In this document: piece by piece, positions 1 to 10,030 of the stretch
Layout: the number at the start of each line of letters is the position of its first letter
Numbering within the stretch: the stretch's first letter is position 1
From: Ettlia oleoabundans
Taxonomy: Eukaryota; Chlorophyta; Chlorophyceae; Chlamydomonadales
Assembly (NCBI GenBank): GCA_019693395.1
Contig: JAAMXP010000703.1
Coordinates: 1-26,071, forward strand
Direction of reading: 5' to 3'
DNA: 26,071 bases
Position numbers and translations under genes: made by a program
The notes under the pieces: generated by a model
Told to the model about the DNA's origin: nothing
Seen by the model: only the letters and a program-made list of their open reading frames with translations
The model's database searches: none

Positions 1-1145
1 GGGGGGCAAACTAGGCATCACCCCAAATCAGAAGGAGCGGTGTGGAAAATAAAGGTCGGAAAGAGTTGCATAGGTATTGCACTGTTGAAATGGGGCACGG
101 AAAGGACAGGCGAAATGGTGATTAGGCTGAGCGGTGCCGTTGAGCCTTCTGCCCCTTCTGCCAGGTGGCTTGCCACGCTGCGGCATCGGGATGCATGACT
201 AAGATCCCTGCTCGTCACCGCGCGGAAGCACAAGGAGGTTGCGTCACAGCACGTCTGCAAAATATATATACGAGGAGGCAGGAATGTGGGGGGCAGACAA
301 GAAAATACCACACACAGATGCTGAAATAATCCAGCAGGGCAGGGTGAATGTCGCCGACAGGACACAAAAGTGTGCCAATGTCACGACTTTGGCACTTAGG
401 AGACGAAGGAACTCCTGCCAAAGGTGACAGCAGAGCGTACCTGTGCATGGTTCTGAACGAGAACAGTGCAGTTGCAAACGGTGCATGCTTCAACACAAAA
501 AATTCCCGCACGTGACTTCTTTGTGCTCTGTTTCCCACCTGATGCATCCTTACTTTTCAGCAGCTTCTAAGTAGCATGCGCAGGTGGCGCCGCAGAGGTG
601 CTTGGGGCGCTTGCACCCCCTGCGCCTGCAGCGGCAGCAGCGGCGCCGCTTGCGCCAGCATAACTGCGTGCACCTAAATTTGCGTTTGCAACACCTGCAC
701 AGGGCAAGGAAAACACGACACGGGCATGTCAAAGGTGCAAACGTCAGAGATCACGGAGCGGCCCGAGGACTTCCGACAGCAGCAACTTTCTGACATTATC
801 GCTGATCATGGAGTCAAGTGCAAAGTCAGGAGAGGAAACGAAGTGCAGCGCACAGAAAAGCGCTTTGGCCGCCCTGGAGGCGCCGGCGCCGCACGACACT
901 ACAACGGATTACATCATTATCAACGGCCACTGCAGGGGCCCAACGAAGGCCATGTCTACCATGTAAGTACATTGATTTTCAACAATGCTAGAATGCGCAT
1001 ATTGCCCTGTGCTCATCATCAACAGCCCCCACCGCCCACTATGCGTGCCATCATGCCTTCAACCAAACACAACGCGATCACCAAGCAATCGTTCAATCGA
1101 AAACAATAATCAAACTAGCGGCCAGCTTGGCATGACCGAGAGTTC
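1..1145 (+). repeat. Dispersed ~1.15 kb repeat, copy 1 (left end runs off window)
   Basis: Aligns in direct orientation with 15221-16380 at roughly 85-90% identity by eye, with small indels. Homology is still present at base 1 (a G run preceding the shared block), so the left boundary is unknown; it stops near 1145 after a shared agcttggcat word. No terminal inverted repeats, target-site duplication or poly(A) tail are visible. This copy is the more decayed one: relative to copy 2 it has an in-frame TGA near 196 and a frameshift near 283. An Ala-rich segment at about 580-662 and a short open frame at 808-963 are partly kept in both copies. It may be a non-autonomous transposon or a duplicated gene fragment. 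Confidence 0.85.
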
Positions 1146-1229
1146 TTTTGGGGGACACCTTATCACAGAACTGGGTACTGCACTGGTACACAAATAATCC
1201 GTGCTATGCTCGCCAGGCCTGCTCTGCCC

Positions 1230-1845
1230 CAAGGGATTAGTTGTAGAGCTGGTTGTACCAGTAATATCGCGGCTGCCGTCAAGAGGGAACATACTGTGCA
1301 GTTATTACAATACAAATCCGGTCCAAGTACAGCAAGGTTTTTTCTGGCTGCAAGACAGGTGGTGACATTGGGCGGGCTGACGACGGCCTCGGTGGAGAGG
1401 CAGGCGGTAGGCTACAGGAAGGAGAGTGCTTAAAACTTGATTTTAGAGCAAGGAGAGCAATGGAGGGGGTGGTGGGAGTATTGGTACATTGCCAGTCTGC
1501 AGGACGGAGGGGAGGGAGGCAAGATAATCAGGGAAGCTGAGGTGTTCGGCGCGTTGTAGCAGCTTATCGTAGAAATGCCTGCAGCTACTGTCGAGAAGAA
1601 ACTAGTTGTGGAAATATGTACAATACAATCACGGTTAACTACGGCAAGATCTCTGGCTGCAATTGAGGTGGTGACTTCTGGCAGGCAGAAGGTGGAAGCG
1701 GTGGCATGGAAGGCTGCTGTACAAAGAAGGAGGCGAGAAGCTTACAACTGTGACATATTATAGAAGGAATGGAATGTAGATGGGACTGGGAGCAGTGGTA
1801 CATGGAAAGTCTAGAGAGGGAGGAAGTTGGAGGGGAAGGAGGCAT
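1230..1845. repeat. Degenerate tandem repeat, unit ~314 bp
   Basis: Two diverged units offset by about 314 bp. Anchors: acaatacaa near 1306 and 1620; tctggctgcaa near 1340 and 1652; ggtggtgac near 1359 and 1667; ggtacat near 1482 and 1797. A partial third start (ggttgtagcggtacaag) appears near 1913. On the minus strand the units are pyrimidine-rich. No intact open frame is conserved between them, so I treat it as decayed non-coding repeat DNA. Confidence 0.6.
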
Positions 1846-2703
1846 GAGAGACAGAGAAGTTGTGATGTATGGCACTTTGAGGCATAGCAGCTAGCGAGGA
1901 GAGCGTTGGTACAGGTTGTAGCGGTACAAGGCAACGCCGATTCGAGAAGCTTGGGGGGATGGCTGTTGGCGTACATGGCCGGCAGAACAGGCAAATGGGG
2001 CAAAGTACAACATTCAGAGCAATAGGCTGGGTGTGCATAGGCTCCAGAAACGTTTAATGGGGTGGTGATAGCATGATGGAAAAGATACAGGGCCGCAACG
2101 GCTGGCTAAGGTGCCCACGCTCCTGGATCAGCACCCAGTTTAGTGGCGGCACCCACAGCTGTGACCACGCTGACACGTCAGCGCTTGTACTGAAACCACG
2201 GTATAAGTTTCAAACATGCACCATGGGGTGTAACTGAGCCTAACTGACCAGGTTCTGCTGGTTTGGGGGGCTGCGAGGCAGCAGCAAAGGGCCCGCCCGG
2301 GCAGCCTGCAATGCCGCTTTCGCTGCCAAAGCAGGGCAGCCCACTTGTCGCGTGTTTGGTGCCTTGTATGCGCACTTTTGCACACTCTACAAGTGAGGGA
2401 ACAATACTGGGGGCTTCTGGGTTGCTTTCAGCAACAAAAGACTACTTGTACTGCGGGCTGCATGCAGCGTGACGGCCGTGCAGAGGGCGACGCTGCTGAG
2501 GTGGCCCCCATGCTCCTTGCGTGCGGCGGCGCCACGGGCGCTGCTCTGTGTGTCTTTGAAAGGCACAATGAGTCATTTGTTGCCAGCGCGCGGGCCTGGG
2601 GGCCGAGGGCTGGGGAGTTTAATTGTTGCGCGCTGTAGGCAAGGACCCGTGGGCTCCTAGACCACGCCTTAATTGTTTAAAGTTCGTCAAGGAACGACAA
2701 TAT
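1846..2703. other. Stretch without supported gene
   Basis: Apart from a partial tandem-repeat remnant near 1905-1930, nothing convincing is seen. Short open frames between 2140 and 2660 overlap one another on both strands and show no recognisable motif. Confidence 0.5.
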
Positions 2704-3381
2704 GGGCGCGTTCACACCCGGGGGCGGAAGGGACTCAATTTCCGGTTTTTCTAATGCCCCTTTTGCTGGTTCCAAACGCTCAAGCGGTTGATAATAACTC
2801 TTAAAGGAGTACGATCGGGCTGTTCCCGAGAGTGACATTGGAAGGGATCTGGAACGAACCTCCCTACTGGCGTGTTCAGACCCAAGTTGGCCCCAACTGC
2901 CAGGCTGGCAGCAAGCAAGGAAGCCTGCAGGGCCTTCTTTAAGATACTTGGTAACATCTAGAACATATATGCGTATTGTCTGGGGGGCCGAAGGGGGTGA
3001 CCGCTCCGCTGCGAGTTCGAAGTGCCGCGCGATGACCGAGAAGCGCCGCCAGATGGCGCGGAGCCAGGAGCTGAGCCCTGTTAAGGAGTTCTTTGGGGTC
3101 ATCGGCGCCGTCGGGAGGCTGAGACGAGCTTGGGGGCTCGCCGGCCATGGCTGTCGCTGCAATGAGCAGCAAGAAGAGCACATGCGCCCTGATTCCACCT
3201 TTCTAGGACCCAAATATGTAATGGGAGGGTTAGAGGTGCAAAGCGGGAGGGTCGACATGAGTCCCTTCCGACCCCAAATCTGTAAAGGAGGGGGGGGGCT
3301 CATTTCCGCTGCAGCGCGCGGTGGAGGGCCCGCGGAAGGGACTTGGAACGGACCCGCGGAAGGGACTCCACCAACTATCAT
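2677..3381 (-). CDS. Hypothetical 234-aa open frame spanning the TIR element
   Basis: ATG at 3381, TGA/TAA-free to the stop at 2677-2679, just outside the left inverted repeat. The product is Ser/Pro-rich, begins with a repeated VPSAGP word created by the subterminal repeats, and contains no motif I recognise. Shorter overlapping open frames exist on the other strand. Because the frame reads through the inverted repeat and its N-terminal repeat is explained by non-coding subterminal motifs, it may be fortuitous. Confidence 0.2.
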   Translation of the reverse strand: MIVGGVPSAGPFQVPSAGPPPRAAAEMSPPPPLQIWGRKGLMSTLPLCTSNPPITYLGPRKVESGRMCSSCCSLQRQPWPASPQARLSLPTAPMTPKNSLTGLSSWLRAIWRRFSVIARHFELAAERSPPSAPQTIRIYVLDVTKYLKEGPAGFLACCQPGSWGQLGSEHASREVRSRSLPMSLSGTARSYSFKSYYQPLERLEPAKGALEKPEIESLPPPGVNAPILSFLDEL

Positions 3382-3492
3382 CCCGCGCTCCACTTGCTGT
3401 CCGTTAAGCCTTGTTAGGGTATGTAGAATTTATTTCGCAGCTAAGATGACACCCCTTGGGAAGTCCTTTCCGCGCTGGGTGTGAACGCGCCC
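2704..3492. mobile_element. Putative non-autonomous DNA transposon with terminal inverted repeats
   Basis: A perfect 16-bp inverted pair, gggcgcgttcacaccc at 2704-2719 and its complement at 3477-3492, flanks 789 bp. Homology continues inward with small differences to about 31 bp (gcggaagggact at 2724-2735 against agtcctttccgc at 3462-3473). The inner word gcggaagggact recurs at 3332-3343 and 3356-3367, and inverted (agtcccttccg) at 3260-3270. A longer related word (ggaagggatctggaacgaac near 2840, ggaagggacttggaacggac near 3334) is also repeated. TIRs plus repeated subterminal motifs are typical of DNA transposons such as hAT or MITE-like elements. I see no target-site duplication and no transposase domain. 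Confidence 0.6.
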
Positions 3493-3541
3493 GCCCCCTC
3501 GGCCGCGGTGACCTCGCCAAGCCTCGACTTTGACCGGCTAG

Positions 3542-3659
3542 GTGCTGCACATGGCGCCCCTTGTCTACTTGGCGGCACTTGGCCCACAAAGGGACGCTGC
3601 CATGTCTCACGTGTTGAACGCTTTACAAGAGGTCTATGCAAGCAGTTACATGACCAGAG
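3542..3659 (+). CDS. Exon-like segment of unknown gene
   Basis: A 118-nt segment with a plausible acceptor (ccggctag before 3542) and donor (accagag then gtatgg at 3660). It reads from VLHMAPLVYLAALGPQRDAA to VYASSYMTR, a balanced amphipathic composition unlike the surrounding repeat DNA. It starts 50 bp right of the TIR element. No partner exon was found on either side and I do not recognise a family. It could be a remnant of a gene disrupted by the element, or chance. Confidence 0.2.
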
Positions 3660-4828
3660 GTATGGGACGTTGACTGAGGACCAGAAAACGCTCATCAAGG
3701 AAGAGGGAGGAGTGGTGGAAGCGGGCCCTGAAAAACGGGGGCTTGGCAGAAAAGCATTGATCGTGCAAGGGTTGTAGGGGTAGCAACATCTGTAAGGGGG
3801 TGCACATGCCGTTTAGTAAACATCTGTCACATTTCTTCGCATATCAACCTGCGGGTCCTAGAAGGACGTGTGACGCAACAGGAAATGACAATCAGTAAGC
3901 TTAACATCTGCATCTGCTCTGGTCCAGCAGCCGCCCCAATCCCACTGCCCGAGCGGCAGAGCCGTTGCTGCAACCCCTGAGTCAACATGAGCTACCCGTT
4001 TCTGTCTCATGCTGTGAGCTGTCTTTGATTGCTTGACGGAAAATTTGGCAAGCAATACATGCACGGTGCCACAGGCAGTGGCCCGGGTAAACCCGGGTTG
4101 GGGATTTGGCTGCTGGTCAGCTGGCCTACCTGGCGTATGGCGGCCTCAACCAGACCAGATGGATATGATCCACAGTGGGATGAGCCTGCAGGATAGGGCA
4201 TGCATGCACTATTGAGGGGGATAGTAGAAACGATGCACAGGCGGAGCCCCGGGCTCTCCTGGTTGACTCGTGGGGCAGCCTAGCATGCAGGCCTTTCAGG
4301 CAAAGTTGTCCAGGGCAGCTTCAGTGCTGTATTGCATACCAAAACTGCTTCAATACAGACAGGCAAGGCAGCCGGCATAGAGCGTGATGGGTCTGCAAAT
4401 ACTAGTGCCACACATACGGGAAGCCTGGGTTCGCCCGGTTTGCTGCGGAAACCCACGCCCAGGCATACCTGTGGTGCAGGCAGGTTCGTGTTCGTGATGA
4501 GACCAATGAGCAGAGTACAGCCTGTAACCCTGCAAAAAAAAAGGTACGGCGATGTGTGCAGTTGAGCTGGCCATCACTGCAGCGGCACAGAGCGGTGTGC
4601 CGGCGGCGGGCAGCAGGGGCAGACGGCGCCGCCCCGGAGCGCCTACGCCCTCAAGCAAGCACCAAAAATTGGTCATGCAGGGGTTGCTAAGGCGAGCAGA
4701 AAGACCCGCGCACCAGGGCGTCCGCCGGCGGTTAAGTCGGGCCTGCTAGGTCAGACTTCGATCGGTCCAAAAGACTTTCAGCAAGTGGACCTATCTTTCA
4801 TCTTCTTCGGATGCCCATCCCTCCCTTC
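3660..4828. other. Stretch without supported gene
   Basis: Only short mutually overlapping open frames on both strands. A doubled acccgggt word is present at about 4081-4098. An A run (4535-4543) precedes gtacggcg. No RNA gene or convincing exon pair is seen. Confidence 0.5.
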
Positions 4829-5512
4829 TCAGCCGTTGGTGGCAGTGGTGGATGCCTGTGGTGAGACGGGGATGGGGGTGAGGAAATAAGGGTGAGATAG
4901 AACCGGGGGAGGGAAGGGGGCCGCTAGCACCAATGCCCCTGCCACAAATGCCATCATTGCAACCAGCGTGATATCGTGCTTGGGACCAAGCACCAAATTG
5001 CGATGAATAGCGTAATCGCCACCATCAACACTGCACCGTTGCAAATATCCAATAACACCCTCACCTTCTTGCCGTGGCCGTGTTAAAGGCAAGCCATGGG
5101 CAATGCACCGCACGCTTGTCACCTTGCCAGCCTCTGCCTACAGATTGCAACATGAAAGAAGTTCCGTTCATTCTCTAAACCCAGAAGATGCGCCGCCACG
5201 GCTTCTGCCACGTCAAGCCCTTCCCCAAACGCATCCTCCACCGCCACCCCGCACATTGTTCACCACCTTGACAGAATAGATGCTTTGTCTGTTGTACATT
5301 CTCATGATGTTGCAAAGCAACTCAGGCTTGCACAATCTTTGACGGTTGGTCTGCATGACAAGATTGGTGCGAAGATTTGATTTTTTGAAGAGTGTTGAGA
5401 TGGAGGCACCCAGCGGTGGTGTGCCAAGAAGTGCAGGCGGCGCTGGGGCAGCAGCACCGCCTGCTCTTCTGCGCGCGGCGTTCGCGTGCCTTACCCTACA
5501 TCGCCGTTGCAC
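4829..5512 (-). pseudogene. Frame-broken coding remnant or unresolved multi-exon gene
   Basis: Three protein-like segments follow one another in three different minus-strand frames. Segment 1 (about 5445-5250) includes FKKSNLRTNLVMQTNRQRL and LCNIMRMYNRQSIYSVKVVN. Segment 2 (5256-5119) includes VEDAFGEGLDVAEAVAAHLL and ENERNFFHVAICRQRLA. Segment 3 (from 5122) includes VTSVRCIAHGLPLTRPRQE, after which either a frame with SVDGGDYAIHRNLVLG or a hydrophobic frame (VLMVAITLFIAIW) follows. The segments abut with only a few bases of overlap, so one protein interrupted by frameshifts is more likely than spliced exons, although a donor-like aag-gtgagg lies near 5048. I cannot name the family. Upstream, 5445-5512 is Ala/Pro-rich. 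Confidence 0.45.
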
Positions 5513-5700
5513 AAAAACTCGCTGCCCGAGAGGAACTCCGTCCGCGGCGCCAGCACCCGTTGACAGGCTGCCTGTCTGCAGCCGGCAGGGCTATTGCACG
5601 ATGAATATGGCATGAGTCTGCCGTTGCGGGTAAACAACATGGAGTAGAAGCGCGTCCGTCTGCCGCTCAGCACTTCAAATCATCAGATAGCCAGCGGCAA

Positions 5701-5724
5701 AGCATTAGGCCGTACTGTCCCGCC
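5701..5724 (+). repeat. 24-bp dispersed word, copy A
   Basis: agcattaggccgtactgtcc plus cgcc; matches 10761-10784 at 23 of 24 positions in the same orientation. The flanks are unrelated. Confidence 0.6.
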
Positions 5725-6573
5725 GGCAAAGCATGCGCAACACACCCGCCTACGTGCTGCAGCGGCCTCCCACAACCCGCTCTCATAACGTCAATAGCGT
5801 GCAGATCTGCTCAAAAATGCTCTGACGCGCCGGCATGGTGCAAGGAGGGTATAGCAATCGGGGGTCTCCCCGTCACACACAACCCTGCGAGCAGGCGGCA
5901 AGCGGCTGCCTCAGAAGACCTGTGATAATAATAAAAAACGTTTGATACCGTCGGAAACGGATGGAACACCATCCACTGCTACCCGCCTGCCCCGCTCTGC
6001 CGCCTCACCCGCCCTGCCGCCAGCCAGCTTTGCGGGCTGCGCCCACCACCCCCTCAACTTCTCGAACCTCCTCCTTCTCCCTTTGCTAGCTCTAATCCTT
6101 CGCAATGCCATTCTGGTTGATTGAAGCACTTCTCCTATCTTTCCCTTGTCCCGTACCGCACTTTTTCCGCCCGCTCGTTACCTTTGCCCACGCCATTCCT
6201 TGCCGCGAGTTGACTGTGGAGCGTTGCCCCCTCCTTCTGGCCTGAACTTTGTTCTCAATTAGCAATCTCACCACGAGCCCTTCCATCTCCTATGCTGGAG
6301 GGCATGCCCATTGGCATCGTGTGCTCTTTATAGTGTGCTTCCACTTGCCCACCCTTTTGATTGTGCCGCCAGATGTGCTTCTTCAGCAAGTTGTGCTTCT
6401 TGGTGTGCAAAACAACATGCACAGTCTTGTTGAGCGTGCTTGCTACAGGGCTACTCGGTATGGTGTGCTTCTGTGCGTTGCACAGTTGCACAGTTTATGT
6501 GCAAGATAGGTTCAATCTACTAGTGCCGGTACTTGGGACCGGCAACGGCAACGGCAATTCCTGTGCCACATTC
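5725..6573. other. Stretch without supported gene
   Basis: Pyrimidine-rich on the plus strand between about 5970 and 6240, which yields low-complexity frames on both strands. From 6300 to 6500 the repeated word gtgtgctt/gtgcttctt (near 6319, 6375, 6389 and 6463) gives a weak internal periodicity. No exon or RNA gene could be supported. Confidence 0.5.
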
Positions 6574-6619
6574 AAGGAAAAGTTTAGGGTCCGTATCTTC
6601 GTAATTTACGGTCGTCGTT
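6574..6619 (+). repeat. 46-bp dispersed repeat, copy A
   Basis: Matches 17083-17128 in the same orientation at about 85%. The shared core is tttagggt-cgtatct-cgtaa-ttacgg. The near-palindromic cgtaatttacg suggests a protein-binding or transposon-end motif, but no matching inverted partner was found nearby. Confidence 0.55.
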
Positions 6620-7082
6620 TTTACTTTTTTCGGCTGAATTACGGAAGGCGCCGGTTACCGTGAAAACTCACGCAACACAGTTTCCCTGGCCAGTCAGGGG
6701 TTCCGTATGAAGTACAACCTGCAGTACGAGAATGTTGTGAGCTTTTTATGCGCTTCTGCGCCATTGCAACCGTGCCAGCAACCTTTGACAAGCATCAAAG
6801 GCCCATATAGAAACTGCCGGTGCCGTTGGGGGGTTATTGGGGCGCAGGGGGGCCGACGATCAAGCTGCTGCTGCTGCTGCTGCTGCTGCAATGCATGCTG
6901 CTGCTGTGCAGGCCTCAAATGCCCGTTTGACGTAATTCTTGCGTTCCCAGACGTTTGGCAGGGTGTAAGAACAAGCAATGGCGCACATGCATGGCTAAGG
7001 GGCCTGCTTTTGCGATTTCAGCCAATACGGATAGGCTTAAGGAGTTCCGTAAAAGGCCACAGAACCCATTTTTTGGGCTTCT
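6620..7082. other. Stretch without supported gene apart from a microsatellite
   Basis: An ATG open frame of 173 codons on the plus strand (6707-7228) translates the microsatellite as poly-Cys and runs into the duplicated block; the minus frame translates it as poly-Gln. Neither shows a domain, so I do not call a gene. Confidence 0.5.
6864..6909 (+). repeat. CTG/CAG microsatellite
   Basis: About eight and a half uninterrupted GCT units at 6864-6889, then aatgcat, then four more units to about 6909. Read on the minus strand it is a CAG run. Confidence 0.9.
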
Positions 7083-7425
7083 CAACGTTATGGAGCGCAG
7101 CGAATGGAGTTGAAGGCAGGCCTGTGCACCCCGAGTTTCTGAGTTTGGCCCACCCCATTTCACGGCAATTTACGGCCGAATCCACGTCGGCACGTGGAGA
7201 GGCAAAAGCTGGGAAGCACGGGGGTTAGCGGAGGAAAGCCTCGACAACGCGCTTCGGAACGCGGGCGGCGGAGAGAGGTTCGGACGAGGCCCGACACGTC
7301 AGAGACTCGGGCGGGGTGTTCCGGCGGGGTTGCCCTTCCTGCTTCCCCTCCTTCCCCCAAAGCACCGTGATTAGCGATCCCCTGAGGCAGGACAGGCCCG
7401 CTCGTCCGACAGGCCGCCGTTTATT
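7083..7425 (+). repeat. Duplicated ~350-bp block, copy 1
   Basis: Matches 7522-7889 in the same orientation. Shared landmarks: caacgt, aggcctgtgca-cccgagtttctg, acggccgaatccacgtcgg, gctgggaagcacgggggtta, ggcggagagaggttcggacg, cacgtcagagact, and aggcccgctcgtccgacagg to ccgccgtttatt. It lacks the TATA-like word found in copy 2, where the corresponding bases are cctcgacaacgcg. Confidence 0.85.
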
Positions 7426-7521
7426 CCCAGTTTATTCCTAGGTTTACGCTGCCCCACACTGGTGCTGCCTACGTGTACAGCGAAACCGGCTCCAGTGTGA
7501 AGACCCTGTTTCTGGCCTGCC

Positions 7522-7889
7522 CAACGTAGTGGAGCGGAGTTGGCCGCAGGCCTGTGCATCCCGAGTTTCTGAGTTTGGCAAACCCCATTTCACGGCAACT
7601 CACGGCCGAATCCACGTCGGTCCGTAAATAGGCAAATGCTGGGAAGCACGGGGGTTAGCAAATGAAAGCCTATATAAAGCGTTTCGGGGCGGGGGCGGCG
7701 GAGAGAGGTTCGGACGAGGCCCGCCACGTCAGAGACTAAGACCATTGGCCCACTGCCAGCTCGTGCAGAGACTCGGGCGCCCCGCGGGCGGGGTGTTCGG
7801 GCGGGGTTGCCCTCCTGCCCCCAAAGCACCGTGCTTAGCGATCCCTCGAGGCAGGGCAGGCCCGCTCGTCCGACAGGCCGCCGTTTATT
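7522..7889 (+). repeat. Duplicated ~350-bp block, copy 2
   Basis: Second unit of the pair, about 25-40 bp longer because of an internal insertion near 7735-7778 that itself duplicates the word gcagagactcgggcg. The two copies are separated by 96 bp (7426-7521). No open frame is shared between them. They could be paired solo ends of an element or a local tandem duplication with a spacer. Confidence 0.85.
7671..7678 (+). promoter_or_regulatory. TATA-like box in duplicated block copy 2
   Basis: TATATAAA followed about 25-35 bp later by a purine-rich ggcggagagaggttcgg tract. Absent from the other copy. No downstream gene was identified, so function is unproven. Confidence 0.25.
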
Positions 7890-10003
7890 GTCGGCTGCGG
7901 CTGCGCCGCCCGGCGCGTTCGAAAGCTTGCGGTGTTTGCAAGCGGTCGGCGATGAAAAGACTTTTCTCCGGGGTATGTAACAACTTGTTACGCGAACTGT
8001 GTCGCCGCTACGACGGGATAACCGGGCCAATCTACCCGCAAAAAACCGTCTTTCCACCTTTTCGGGCGCGAAAAGGCTTGTCAGGCTTAATGTGGACCTC
8101 AAGCTCAGAATAGGCTGGGACCTCAGGGCTTGGCCCCCGGCCGCGTCAGCAAGCCTTTTGGGGACCTCAAGCTCAGAATTGGCTACCTCCGTCCGTCAAA
8201 AGTTCTCACTCGTTGTTGAAGCCCACGTGGGCTCCGGGGCGGTGCCCGCTTTCGACGGGAGGAACTCTTCTATTCTGTACTCTGTCAAAAACTGAGTTGA
8301 ACTACGCACGCAGCAAGTGAAACTGCGCACTCCCGGCTCCACACTAAGGCTGACAAGGCTGTGCCGCGCCGCCATGGGCAAGGAGGGCACCCATCACAGC
8401 CTGCTCGCCAGCCAGCATCTTGCTAAACACTAGCGGGACCTGAAAGAAACCAAATAAGGCACTAAACAATGTGCTCGTGGGCTGCCGCCCAGGCAGTGGC
8501 GGTGGGCCCCGCGGCCATGACGCCGGCGCACCCCTGCTGGTATCAGGGTGTAGACTTGTTCGCAGCTAGGTGCGCTCTTCGGTGCAACATCACTGTAGCA
8601 ACCTCTGGGGCGTCACACCGCGAGTGACAGCAGTGTTCTAAAATCCTTCGACCGATGGGCCCCGCAGCAGGTCAACCACCTTTGGTGCACTCCCCAACTC
8701 GTGCCACATCCGCCGCAGGGCAGTGGTGGCAGGAACAGCAACACTTATACTGCAGTAACAGTGCAAAGGCTTGTGCGGTAGTAGTGGCAGAGGTGGGCAA
8801 CTTGCATCTGCAACACCGGCCAGCATGATTGTACGACGAGAGCTGCTTTATGGCGCCACCGCCGCACGCAGGTTGCATCAGTGGTGGTGCGGTAGCAGCC
8901 TGGGTGCAGCAGTAGGCAGCATTGCGCATGCCACACTAGCGAATTGCTCCAGAACGCAGTCCTAGATGCTGCTGCCGGACCAGCATTTGCCGGAGACTAC
9001 GATGGCCGGGGCACTGGTGACAGCGGGGCAGCTGGGGTGGCAGGGCTGAACCTGCCCTTTTCGCTCGAGTCGCACTGCAAACGTTATTTTGCCAATACCG
9101 AAATATGTGAAGCCGCGGCAAACGCCGGGGGCCCCAGCTGTGGAAAAGCCTTGAGGGCAACCCCCGTTGAAAGGCCCGAGGGCTCACGATGCTCGCTTCT
9201 GAACCTTGTAAGAACGATTGAAAGAGAAAGGGACGGTTTTGAGGATGACCGGAGGCGTTTTCCGGGGAAATGTAGAATTGGGAGGTTGTTGCGCCTGGCC
9301 CGGCCATTAATGGCCATTTGCTATCCCGGCGCGCCGGTGGCGTGTCGCGACATGTCGTAGGTTGCGCTGCTTGGCTCCACGCCGTGCTCTCGCGCGGACC
9401 TGCAAAGGCAGGGCCTCAGAAAGGCGGCTACCGCCGTGTGTGCTTCAGCAGGAGCACAACGCGCTTGGCCAGCGGCAGCCCCCCGGGGCGAACGGTTGCG
9501 CAAAAGATACGGCGCTAGGTGTAGGACGGTGTGCGGCACGCAACCCATACCGGCAGGCAGCGGGAGATTGGCAGGTGCAGGATCCAACGAGGACCAGGCA
9601 GCGGCAGCCTCCTGTTGCAACTAGTGCAGGAAGATGTAAAGAACAGCTAAGTAGATCGAACGGGACGTGCTGCGAGAAGGCCACGGCAGCGGCCGCAGCC
9701 TTAGGCCCAGACGTGTTGGCTCCGTTTCAAGCAGCTGACTGACCTCAGTGGAGTGCCGGTCTGTGTAGCGGCACACAGCCTATAGTAGCGAGCAGGGCAA
9801 GTTCCCAGGGTGCGGCGGCTGCAGCGGCAGCGGTTAGCAATAAAAGGCCCCCAAGCGGCACCAGACGTTGGACGAAAGACTCGGAAATGGTTGTCTGGTA
9901 ATCTACTGCGGAATGAGTCGCCGCTTGGGTGCTGAGGCCTCAACGGTTTGCACGTGGGAAGCGCAAGTGTGTTGGATCGTGCTGTTGAATTGCAAGCGAG
10001 CGT
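7890..10003. other. Stretch without supported gene
   Basis: Contains a short direct repeat (8094-8184) and many overlapping open frames on both strands. The longest, plus strand 8944-9360, has no early ATG; it ends in a charged helix-like segment (LLNLVRTIERERDGFEDDRR), but an equally long frame lies opposite and no splice partners were found. Confidence 0.5.
8094..8184 (+). repeat. Pair of 23-bp direct repeats
   Basis: ggacctcaagctcagaat followed by aggct at 8094-8116 and by tggct at 8162-8184: 22 of 23 positions match, offset 68 bp. Confidence 0.7.
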
Positions 10004-10030
10004 CCATGCCATGCAACGTGCATGGCATGG
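10004..10030. repeat. Perfect 12-bp hairpin with 3-nt loop
   Basis: Arms ccatgccatgca (10004-10015) and tgcatggcatgg (10019-10030) around acg. The perfect stem is longer than expected by chance in this window; no T run or cleavage context indicates a role. Confidence 0.7.

Noticed and set aside
2704..3492. Interpretation of the TIR element as a CRISPR or prokaryotic insertion sequence
   Set aside because: No regular spacer array, no transposase, and the surrounding genes are intron-containing eukaryotic genes.
6707..7228. 173-codon ATG frame with a poly-Cys run
   Set aside because: The poly-Cys run is a translation of the CTG microsatellite and the frame continues into a non-coding duplicated block.
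8944..9360. 138-codon plus-strand frame with charged C-terminal half
   Set aside because: No early ATG, no splice partners, and an equally long antisense frame.
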